Assembly: GCA_018136815.1 (NCBI GenBank)
Contig: CM030941.1
Span: 858,939 to 922,938 of the forward strand
From: Isochrysis galbana
Lineage: Eukaryota > Haptophyta > Isochrysidales > Isochrysidaceae
Direction: 5' to 3'
Length of the DNA stretch: 64,000 nt
The first letter of the stretch is position 1. Each line of letters opens with the position of its first letter. This document shows, one piece after another, positions 10,732 through 19,113 of the stretch. The notes below the pieces were generated by a model, which was given only the letters and a program-made list of their open reading frames with translations, searched no databases and was not told the origin of the DNA. The position numbers and the translations under genes are program-made.

Positions 10732-11243
10732 TTGACGTTCACAGTTCTGCACGAACCTTCAGTATGCGCAGGCTGGCGCGGCTCGGAGGATGGGAACAGG
10801 CGAGAAGACCCCCACGCGTCTGCGAGAGAGAAGAGCGGTGCTACTTGGCAGCTGCGGCCAGCCAGCCTCAGCAGTACGGGGGGAAAGAAGGCGCCAGCGG
10901 TCGCTGGGCAAGGTGCACGAAGGATGGGCGAGGCGAGACAAGGGGTGTGGAGGCGGAGAGGCGGCGGGGTGGGGTGGGTGGGGAGAGAGGGGGGGGGAGG
11001 GGGGGAGGCGGGAGGGGCGCGGGGGGTGGGGGGGGGGGGCGGGAGGGAGGAGGAGTTTCGGGGGGAAAGGGACGGCCCCGTCCAGGGAGAGAGGGCGGAG
11101 GGAGGGGAGGGGAAGAAGGGGAGGGGGAGAAAGAGAGAGAAGAAGGAGGCGAGAGGAGAGAAAGGAGAGAGCAGAGGGGACCAAGAGAGAGAGAGAGAGT
11201 GAGTGTGTGTGAGAGAGAGAGAGGAGAGAGAGGGAGTGAGTAT

Positions 11244-11275
<32 letters not shown>

Positions 11276-11488
11276 GGAGGGAGAAAGAGAGAGAGGGAGG
11301 AGAGGGAGGAGAGGGAGAGAGAGAGAGAGGGGGGGGGGGCGGAGGACGAGGCAGCGCCGCGGCGCGTGGGAAGAGAAGAGATGTTCTTTCGCGTGGCGGC
11401 GGCGGCGGCGGGTTGGGGCGTGGCGGTCGTGGCAGATGGCGAGGGCGGAGTCTCAGCATAAATAGCATCCTCTATCATCCTTCTCCCC

Positions 11489-11509
11489 CCTCTCCCTCCC
11501 TCCCTCCCT

Positions 11510-11582
<73 letters not shown>

Positions 11583-11690
11583 CCCTCCTCTCTCACACTC
11601 ACTCCCTCTCTATCTCTCTCTCCCTCCCCCCCTCTCTCTCCTCTCTCTCTCTCTCTCTCTTACTCCCTCCCTTCCTCTCTCTCTCTTTGT
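11489..11690. repeat. (CT)n/(CCCT)n microsatellite
   Basis: About 200 bp of CT and CCCT units including an uninterrupted (TC)n core from about 11520 to 11580. It pairs as a mirror image with the GA tract at 11170-11330, giving a potential long GA:TC inverted repeat. Confidence 0.85.
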
Positions 11691-12106
11691 CGAGGCGTGT
11701 GGTCAAGCCCGCGGCCGAGACGTGGAGCAATGCGAGCGCGGACGCTCGTCTGAATCAAATATCGGTGAGAGAGAAGGACCCGTCTTTGACACACACACAC
11801 ACCCTCTTTTGTGTTCTGTCCGAGAGGTTTGCGACGACTCGGTGCAAAACTAGGTGAGGCCCGGCGCGTTCCGAATATGGAAGGCTTGGAGGTCAGCGAA
11901 CCAAAAACAAAAGCGCTCTCTGTGAGGGGCTTAGTGGTTAGTGGTCTTTGTATTCATACTTTTAATTTGAGTTTGTTCACCATTACATCATCGTTCTCTT
12001 AATGGTCCAACTTGCAATATTCAATGAAAAGGAGACGGGCTGTATCATGTGAAATGATTACCGTCTGAGTCGCCATAGCCACACCAAACTTCTCGTTCTC
12101 TTTCAC

Positions 12107-12849
12107 TCATTCCAAACCGAAAGGCCTCTCCGCTCTCCGCTCTCCGGACCCCGCACTCCGCCGAACCGGGCCCGGGCCCCAAGTTGAACAATCGAATGCA
12201 TCGTTGCAGCCGCCGCTCACGCGATCTTTGAGGTAAGTAAAGGCGCCGGCAAGGGCATTGGCGAGTCGCTTACGTTCGGGCAGCTCGTTCACAACGAGCA
12301 TACGTCGAATCTCTTCGATTTCGAGATCCTCCGTAGTGTCGTCGTCGGGGTAGTGCACCGTATATGCCGTGCGCGTCGTGCCCGGATACAACTCGGAGAG
12401 AATGGCGCCCGCTTCAATCTTCACAACCTTGCCCATAAAGGTGCCGTGCTGAGGGAACGCTTTACTGTTACTGATCTCAGAGCCAACATTGATCTTATGT
12501 TGCGCGCGGAGAATGGAGTCGACGTTTGGCATGCAGCCGTCCTGATTGGCAGCTAGGGCTCTACCAAAGGCGAGAAGGGCTTCGATGCGGCGATGCGCCA
12601 GCAATAGCTCCAAGCGATCACCTTCCATTTCATATGTTACCTGAACAAGCTGCTTGACGTCGAGACGTCGATCGAGCATGGCGGCGAGTTCTAGTTTAAG
12701 GGTGTCGAATTGATGCTTGACAATGTTGGACAGCTTTGCCGTCGTCGCTGTGCCGTATCCGCGTTTCTGCAGGAGCTCAACAAATGTGGGCAACTGGGAC
12801 GCGTTCTCAGCTAGGACGAAGCAGATCTCCGCCTTCGACCACCACCTAA
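12107..12849 (-). CDS. Hypothetical protein exon with a Tudor-like segment
   Basis: Open frame of about 247 codons ending in a stop at 12107. It has no ATG at its head: the frame continues upstream to an acceptor-like site (TTCAGCACAG) at 12850, so it looks like a last exon starting VRWWSKAEICFVLAENASQL. It continues with a helical region (KLSNIVKHQFDTLKLELAAM) and a segment HGTFMGKVVKI...YTVHYPDDDTTEDLEIEEI, which resembles the Tudor-type strand pattern YxVxYxDGDxED common in protist proteins of unknown function. The last 35 residues are Arg/Pro-rich. The upstream exon is not identified. It could also be part of a mobile-element protein; I cannot assign a function. Confidence 0.45.
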
Positions 12850-12884
12850 CTGTGCTGAAGCCCCCCCTCCCCCGAAGCCAGACC

Positions 12885-12985
12885 CAAGGTAGTGCACATG
12901 GGTCGACCCCCCGAAACCGAACAAAAACAAAAAGGAACGAGGGGGGGAGCGGAAAGGTGAGTGAGGGTGGGGCAAGGGCGTTGTC
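12885..12985 (+). repeat. Dispersed repeat with GTAGTGCAC...CCCCCCGAAACCGAA
   Basis: GTAGTGCACATGGGTCGACC, a C run, GAAACCGAA, AAGGAACGAG and a G-rich GTGAGTGAGGG end. The same word order is seen at 33225-33330 and, less cleanly, at 51430-51545. Confidence 0.45.
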
Positions 12986-13369
12986 TGAGAGAACCCGCGC
13001 GGAAAGGGCGGTAGGGGGCGATAGAAGTAGGCCTACTCAAGAATATTTTTTCCTACTCAAGAATGTTTTTTTTCTCGGGGGATTTTCTCGGTGACATGCG
13101 GTGCGGGAGCGAGAGAGAGTGCGATATGAAGAAGAAGAAAGGATTTCCTCGGTGAGTTGCTGCCAGCGTTTTCTTCCATAAACACCCTTACCTCGATACT
13201 CTCACCGACGAGAGTCTCGTTGTAGTGTCGAAAAGTCGCAAGGCACCGCCACAAGAACGACCATAAGATTCATCGTAACAGCACCGTAAGATTGAGGTAT
13301 GAACAGAGACAGAGTACGAGGTGACTGCCAGCGAAACGGGACAGGCACCCTTGACAGCTTACGGGGGGG

Positions 13370-13685
13370 AATAGCGCCTGGGGGCTCGAGGACAGCCCCC
13401 CGATAGCTCTCGGCGCCCGTCGTTTTCCCCCAATAGCTATCGGCGCCCGTCCTTTCCCCCCCAATAGCTATCGGGGGCCGCCTTTCGCCCCCGATAGCTA
13501 TTGGGGGCCGACCTTAAAACGCGATAGCTCCCCGGGGGACGTAAAATCTCCCAACAGCTCTCGGGGGATTTTCTCGGTCCCCCGATAGCTCTCGGTGGGG
13601 CTGTTGGCGATCGGGAGAAAATTTCCCCCCGATAGCTCCTGGGGGCCCCCGGGAGCTCCTGGGGGGCGTTGGCTCCTGGGGGGTA
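13370..13685. repeat. Array of palindromic CCCGATAGCTATCGGG units
   Basis: About ten imperfect copies of a GC-capped palindrome centred on ATAGCTAT or ATAGCTCT, flanked by C runs on one side and G runs on the other, spaced about 25 to 45 bp. Examples are at 13430-13445, 13463-13480 and 13487-13507. Each unit can fold into a hairpin. The array ends in GGGAGCTCCTGGGGG units and a (TA)n tract at 13688-13698. Confidence 0.8.
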
Positions 13686-14352
13686 ACATATATATATATG
13701 ACATATGTACATACTGTAATACATACATACATGCTGTGGCATGTGCACTATTCACCATCACTCATCACTCTCGCTGTCACTCGCAAGTAGGTCAGCCAGG
13801 CGTCCCGGGGTACGCTCCAACTCCAACTCCAGTGCATTGTCCGCGCTCTCATTGCCACTCTTCTCACCCGCTCCATCCTCAACACGGGACACTGGCTCCA
13901 CAAACAAACACCCACCATTTGGCTGCGGGTTTGGCCCGCGCACTCGACTTTTGTCTCCGCAAGAAATAAGAAACCCCCACCCCACCCCACCCCGCCCCTA
14001 AGAAACCTCAAATAAGAAACCCCCGGGCGGAGCCCGGTGGGGGCAAGAAAGCTTTAGAAGCTTTTGAGCCCTGTTTTCTTAATGGTGCACCCATACTGTA
14101 GTAGTGTACGGGGGGAGCCGCCTGATGGCGGGGTGGAGAGGGCCGGGGGAGTGCGGGTGTAGACAGTGTCCTGCGTTGAAAGTAGTGGGCCCATGGCCGC
14201 ACGTGCATGTGCGGTAAGAATAGTAAGTTTTTTTAAACTAGGACAACAAGAAAACTCAAAACTCAAAACTCCGACTCTGACATCCCCACTCCCCCACCCT
14301 CACTTGAGTTTCCCGCGCGCAGTTAGCGCGAACGCCACGGAGGGTTGCGCCG
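13686..14352. other. Intergenic region with MITE-like copy
   Basis: 13740-13970 has no convincing gene. 14040-14245 resembles the other dispersed repeats, ending in GTGCGGTAAGAATAGTAAG, a word shared with 8637 and 28241. Confidence 0.35.
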
Positions 14353-15270
14353 ATGAGCACTTCGGCCTCAAGCGGCTCCGAAGCGGGCGACAGCTCTCCC
14401 GTGCGGCGGCGGCTGTCGACACAGCGGCTAGGCCGCGTCCTCGCACCGCCGCGCGCCACCTTACGAGCGAGCAAGCCCACCTCCCCCCCCGAGCAGAGGC
14501 CTCCACCTCCTCAACCCCCGCGGAGCCGTGTGGAGCTCTCTCGGCGGATCGGTGCGATCGAGCGGATGGCGGAAGCGCTCGAGCGCCGGAGCGGGCCGGC
14601 GGCGGCGCAGCGATTCAGCTTCCACTGCCGCTCCGCCCGCAATCAACGCTCACCGACGCCCGCGCCCTCACCTGCGCGGATGTCGGCAGCCGGAGTGCAG
14701 ATGAGCAGTGAGGACGAGCAGGCGCTTGCGACCGCCTCGCTCGGCGCGCCCGCCGCGATGGAGCGGCTGCTCCAGCAGGCGGCCACCTCCAATCTCGAGG
14801 AGAATGAGCTCGAGCGCGCCGTCGAATCGCTCGCGCAGTACGAGTCCAGGGCGGCGGCGGCGCTGCACAATGCAGTGGACGAGCTCAAGGCCACCTTCCG
14901 CAGCAGGCTTGAGCGACTGGAGGCGGCGTTTGTGGCGCAGGCAGATGCCATTCGCGACGAACTCACGCGTCAGGTTAGAGCTCAAAAGGTCGCTAGAGCG
15001 GCAGAGGTGGCTGCGCACGCAGATGAACTCTGCGCTGCAATGGCGCGCAGATCAGGGCTGGGCAGTCTTAGCCAAGCAGGGCGGACCATCACTAGCAAGA
15101 GTGCCCCCAGCCTGAGAAGCCCCGAGCACAGGTGGTCGGAGCTGCCCGGCCCGACATCAGTCAACCCTACCAATACGGAGCGGCCCTCCTTATCCCCGGC
15201 ACAACTGCAGAGACCACGGCTCGACCTTGATGATGAACGGGATTGGTGGGGTACGGATGATGAAACTTAA
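14353..15270 (+). CDS. Coiled-coil protein of unknown function
   Basis: A 305-residue frame from the ATG at 14353, with a GCGC-rich leader before it. Residues 1-60 are Ser/Pro/Arg-rich and look disordered (PPEQRPPPPQPPRSR). Residues 60-80 (SRRIGAIERMAEALERR) and about 120-235 are strongly helical with heptad-like Leu, Ala and Glu, for example LEENELERAVESLAQYESRA and LKATFRSRLERLEAAFVAQA. The tail is disordered and ends in an acidic/aromatic DDERDWWGTDDET. No enzyme or known domain is visible. Codon use is GC-rich like neighbouring genes, which supports a real host gene, perhaps cytoskeletal or flagellar. Confidence 0.6.
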   Translation: MSTSASSGSEAGDSSPVRRRLSTQRLGRVLAPPRATLRASKPTSPPEQRPPPPQPPRSRVELSRRIGAIERMAEALERRSGPAAAQRFSFHCRSARNQRSPTPAPSPARMSAAGVQMSSEDEQALATASLGAPAAMERLLQQAATSNLEENELERAVESLAQYESRAAAALHNAVDELKATFRSRLERLEAAFVAQADAIRDELTRQVRAQKVARAAEVAAHADELCAAMARRSGLGSLSQAGRTITSKSAPSLRSPEHRWSELPGPTSVNPTNTERPSLSPAQLQRPRLDLDDERDWWGTDDET

Positions 15271-16484
15271 TCCTCATCGCCGTCAGGTGAGTGTCTGTAG
15301 GCTATAGTCCATACATTGGCTAACGCAGCAGCACTACAAGCCGTCGTCTTGCTATTTGGGTAAAATTTCGTCTTTGACGTGATGCAACGACAGCATCGCA
15401 GCTATGGCGGCATGCAAAGACGTTTACTTGGGAGCGGGGGCGGGCACAGTGCGCAAGGTTCACATCATGATGCGACGTGAGGCTGATGCTTGCGCACGTA
15501 CTCTCCCTTGCTGGGCCAGCACGGCAGCTCCCGCGTTCATCTGGCACCTCTAGGAATAATGAAAATAATAATTAATGTTATATCCTAGCCAACCCGTCGA
15601 CCCCCCGAAAACTATTGTTATATTTTAGCGATGGAGCGCGCGCCGACCGCTCCCACCTCCCAGCCCCCTGGTTGTTCTGTCATATATATGAGATCATACA
15701 TGATATCTCAGTATTAGCGTTGCTCTAGACCTGATACTGAGTGTCATATGACAAGACTAGAGGCCTCAATTCAACTAGTTTCACTAGCACAAGTTCGGGC
15801 GCGGGAAATACCGGCGCTCCCAGCTCCGAGCCCCCCTCCGGCGCCCCCACCCCCACCCCCACCCTCCTAATGGCCGCCAACCTGATGTGCAACAACGATG
15901 GCGGCGGCGACGACGGCGATGACGAGTGTCACACCGCCGTGGAGTGGGGGCGGCGCCCTGTGAAGACGCTCCAGGGGCCAGGGCCCAATCTTTTTAGAGG
16001 ACAACAAGGGCAAACTCACTTTGAACTATGAATGACAACCTCGGCCTCGTGGCGAAAGCGCTCGGCCTCGCCGAGAGACTCGCCTGAGGACGGGGCACAT
16101 CTCCCTCCCCGAGCAAACCCCCAAAGATAGCAACACCGTCACGAGCGGAAGGCAACACACTCACGACGTGACACCCACGAAACAACAAGGAGAAATTGGC
16201 CACCCAGAAGAACAGGATGAAGACGGGAACAGACCACTAGGGGCCGGTACACCGTACACCCCGCCCAGCCCAGCCCCCCCCGGAACCTGGGCCCCTAAGT
16301 AGAGCACGAGAAGAGTTGCCGCAAGGCGGGAAGTGTGGGAGCTAGAGGAAGGGGAATGGGCGTGGGAAGACTGACGATCACTCAAGTATCAGTTATGAAG
16401 ACTGGAAAAAGATTATTTCGGGAGATCTTTGAATGTCACAAAAAGTCAGGTAAATCGGACCCCTTCGTTCAAGCTGACATCGCC
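15271..16484. other. Intergenic region with a MITE-like copy
   Basis: 15605-15680 (CTATTGTTATATTTTAGCGATGGAGCGCGCGCCGACC...) is the reversed form of the repeat at 8560-8640. Otherwise no gene is supported; a 96-codon frame at 15741 is low-complexity Ser/Thr/Pro and then Asp/Gly. Confidence 0.4.
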
Positions 16485-16539
16485 AGCATACCCTCTTGCC
16501 AAACGAGTGGGTTGGATAGCGCTACCCTCATGATCCCCA

Positions 16540-16738
16540 CGATCTTCCGCGATTGAACGCTTTTCCATGCGGTGGGGGTGATGGCGATTGAACGCGTTCC
16601 ACGTGTAGGCTGATGGTGATTGAACGCTTTTCCATGCGGTGGGTGATGGTGATTGAGCGCGTTCCACGTGTAGGCTGATGGTGATTGAACGCTTTTCCAT
16701 GCGGTGGGTGATGGCGATTGAGCGCTTCTCGCCTTTCT
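16540..16738. repeat. Minisatellite, alternating GATTGAACGCTTTTCCATGC and GAACGCGTTCCACGTGTAGG units
   Basis: Five units of about 35 to 40 bp beginning GATTGA(A/G)CGC, alternating between a TTTTCCATGCGGTGGGTGATG form and a GTTCCACGTGTAGGCTGATG form. A three- to four-unit copy follows the right repeat at 17313-17430. Confidence 0.85.
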
Positions 16739-16747
16739 CGCCTTCAC

Positions 16748-16792
16748 GAGGGTAGCTACCCAACCCACTCGTTTGGCAAGAGGGGGTATGCA
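16748..16792 (-). repeat. Left inverted repeat of the AT-rich cassette
   Basis: Reverse complement reads GCATACCCCCTCTTGCCAAA and onward to GGGTAGCTACCCTC, matching the 17246 copy with a few changes (one extra C, ATAGCG to GTAGC). Confidence 0.8.
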
Positions 16793-16854
16793 TGTCTCTC
16801 AGCCCGCTCGAAGTGGTGCACAACAAAAAAATACTTACATGAATAACAACAAAC

Positions 16855-17280
16855 ATGTCACATACCAACAGCTTTGGAATAAATTACACAGTACTAAATC
16901 CTGAGACGATCCAAAGCCTCCTTGAAAGCCGTCTCAGCGACAACCACGCGTGGAAGCTCGAAATTGATCGAGCTCTTTCTCAAGACAAAGAGTATGAGCT
17001 GTACACAAACTTCGTTAATAAACTTCCAAATGACAAATATGGCCGGTTCATAAGGGCATACATATCATTCAAACGTTATGTCAATTACGATGAGCTCAAG
17101 CAAATTGCACAAAATGCGGGGTTAGTACACCAAATGGATAAAATTGTTAATCCAAATGAACATGATTTGAATTCGATTCTGTTAGATGATAATATCAAGA
17201 AAGATGTAAGGACATTGGTGGATAGGGTGTTGTCAGTCTCGCGTAAGCATACCCTCTTGCCAAACGAGTGGGTTGGATAG
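16855..17280 (+). CDS. AT-rich small protein of unknown function inside the inverted-repeat cassette
   Basis: A 141-residue frame from the ATG at 16855 (MSHTNSFGINYTVLNPETIQ). It is Asn, Asp, Lys, Ile and Leu-rich and mostly helical, with LSQDKEYELYTNFVNKLPND, YGRFIRAYISFKRYVNYDEL and DDNIKKDVRTLVDRVLSV. I recognise no family. Codons prefer A/T at third positions, opposite to every host gene here. The last 12 codons (KHTLLPNEWVG) and the stop lie in the right inverted repeat, so the original end may have been different. It may be a viral, virophage or transposon-derived gene; that is inference from composition and flanks. Confidence 0.5.
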   Translation: MSHTNSFGINYTVLNPETIQSLLESRLSDNHAWKLEIDRALSQDKEYELYTNFVNKLPNDKYGRFIRAYISFKRYVNYDELKQIAQNAGLVHQMDKIVNPNEHDLNSILLDDNIKKDVRTLVDRVLSVSRKHTLLPNEWVG

Positions 17281-17290
17281 CGCTACCCTC
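17246..17290 (+). repeat. Right inverted repeat of the AT-rich cassette
   Basis: AGCATACCCTCTTGCCAAAC...GCGCTACCCTC; identical over 45 bp to the outer copy at 16485 and inverted relative to 16748-16792. Confidence 0.8.
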
Positions 17291-17430
17291 ATTATCCCCA
17301 CGATCTTCCGCGATTGAACGCTTTTCCATGCGGTGGGGGTGATGGCGATTGAACGCGTTCCACGTGTAGGCTAATGGTGATTGAACGCTTTTCCATGCGG
17401 TGGGTGATGGTGATTGAGCGCTTCTCGCCT

Positions 17431-19113
17431 GCCCCCCACACTGCTCGCGAGAGGTGTGGGCTCACCATGCCCACTACCTCCAGGCCATTCTTCGGCCGAT
17501 CGCGGGCGATTGCCCTTCGCGGAAGCTCCGCGTTTCTTATAGTGATGCGCCCCTTATTCATTTCTCTGATTCCCTCCCGTGGGCGACCGTGTCATTCTCC
17601 CAAAATAGACCGCCACGCGCGGGGGAAGGGAGGGGGGTCACTCACCGACGCCATTGCCTTTCGTGGGGCGGGAGGGGGTTCGTGGGGGGGGGAGACGGTT
17701 GCCGGGGCAGGTAGGGGGGACCTTGCGGAATCCTTGGACACCCAGGGGAGGCGGAAAATAGTGGTTAAAAAGAGTGAGTGACCGCCCTACAGCTTACGGA
17801 CTGACAGCCCAACTAGGAGCACTATGTCAAGCAAGGCAGGCTGCTAGTGAGATTGATCGCCCTGCCGAGCCGGCAACACACCCACAACCTTCGAGGCAAA
17901 AGCAGAGCGGCGAATGGTGCCGTGGGCCCTCCATGGCGACCAATCATAAGAATAGTGATATTGTTTTTGTGAAGATGGGAGTGCGGGAGTGCTGAGCTCC
18001 TGTGCGTCCTTGATTTTTGGGTTTCCTCCCCTGAAACGCTTTTTGCGTTCGCGCACTCAAATGAAACAAGTACTGCACCACGTGAGCCCAAAATCGACGG
18101 AGCAGGCATACGAGTTCATAGATTGAGACAGCACGCACAACACAGTATGCAAGCACATATTCAAACAAAGTTGAGGTCATTGTGCCCATCGCTAATTACC
18201 AATGGAGGTGACGGTGGCGGTCAGAAAATAGTAAAGGGGTGGGGGTGAGCAGCCATGACTAACATTTGGTGCATCAAACGGCCGAGGCGAGTAGGACCAT
18301 CAGTGCAAGCAAAAAGCGACTACAAATCAAGGAGATGGCAAGTCGATGTGGCACGTGTAGACTACAAGGACTCAAGAAGACGTAGATGCTCGCGCCTGTG
18401 GTGCTAGTCTTGCTAGTTGGGTGCCCGGCGAAAATTGTAGTTGTGGAGTACGGAAATCAAGCCTAAAATGCTAAAGCGCCCGCAGCACAGTCATCTTGGG
18501 CGAGGGCGTGCGGCGCGTAGACGTCATACCGATACAGGATGGAACACCACGAAGTAAGTATGGACAGCCGACATCGATCTCGGCAAGCAAAACATCAAGC
18601 GGGTAGACAACTTCACACAACTAGCTCGGACATGGCACGGACTTGGAGCGAGAACGGCAGAGAAGTTCAGACTTGTAAATGCAAGCGAGACATCGAGAAG
18701 GCCAGCCTAGTGAACAACGAGCAAAAAACGCGCCCCGAAAGGGGTGAAGTAAACGCTCAACTGAGCCCTAGGCGCAGACCGCTCTCCGAACATTCCCACT
18801 CAGTCTTACGACGGCCAAAGCGGCGAGCGAGGAACGCAAAGGCACAGCGCGCACCATGCGCGCTGTGAGCGGTGGAGCCGCGGGTGCAGATGGCCAAACT
18901 GGAATGGACTCATGCGTCGAGAGCCCAGCGTCGCGTGGGAAAGTGAGCAAGTGCAGCCACGGGCTTCAGTATTCAACGGCGCCTCGAAACGGTGCAAGGC
19001 GCGAATGCTTACGTCGGGTGCGAAAATGAGTGTGCAGTACGTACGCCCCAGCGCGGCGTCAACGACGGGCAACAGAGCTACTGCGGCGAGGGCTCCTCGA
19101 CCGTGCTCGGACC
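17431..19113. other. Intergenic, no supported gene
   Basis: Mixed-composition sequence downstream of the giant deubiquitinase (which ends at 19114). Short frames on both strands lack family features. GTGGGGCGGGAGGGGG tracts near 17665. Confidence 0.5.

Larger units (their letters stand above)
10595..12106. other. Purine and pyrimidine tracts, no supported gene
   Basis: 10980-11340 is almost pure GA on the plus strand and 11465-11690 almost pure CT. Long open frames on both strands here (Pro/Ser/Leu or Gly/Arg/Glu repeats) are products of the tracts. 11800-12100 is ordinary sequence without a gene signal. Confidence 0.6.
16485..17430. mobile_element. Candidate inverted-repeat cassette with AT-rich ORF and minisatellite flanks
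   Basis: A 45-bp sequence (AGCATACCCTCTTGCCAAAC...GCGCTACCCTC) occurs three times: plus at 16485, inverted at 16748-16792, plus at 17246. The inverted copy and the 17246 copy bracket an AT-rich block (about 16800-17245) as terminal inverted repeats. The 16485 and 17246 copies are each followed by the same GATTGAACGC minisatellite, making a direct repeat spaced 761 bp apart. The AT-rich core is about one third GC against well over half around it, a clear sign of foreign origin. No target duplication was identified. Confidence 0.55.

Noticed and set aside
10530..11478. Long minus-strand and plus-strand frames of 230 to 312 codons
   Set aside because: They are translations of GA/CT tracts: Pro/Ser/Leu on one strand, Gly/Arg/Glu on the other.
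16540..16738. Possible CRISPR array
   Set aside because: Units alternate between two near-identical forms with no unique spacers; this is a eukaryotic minisatellite.
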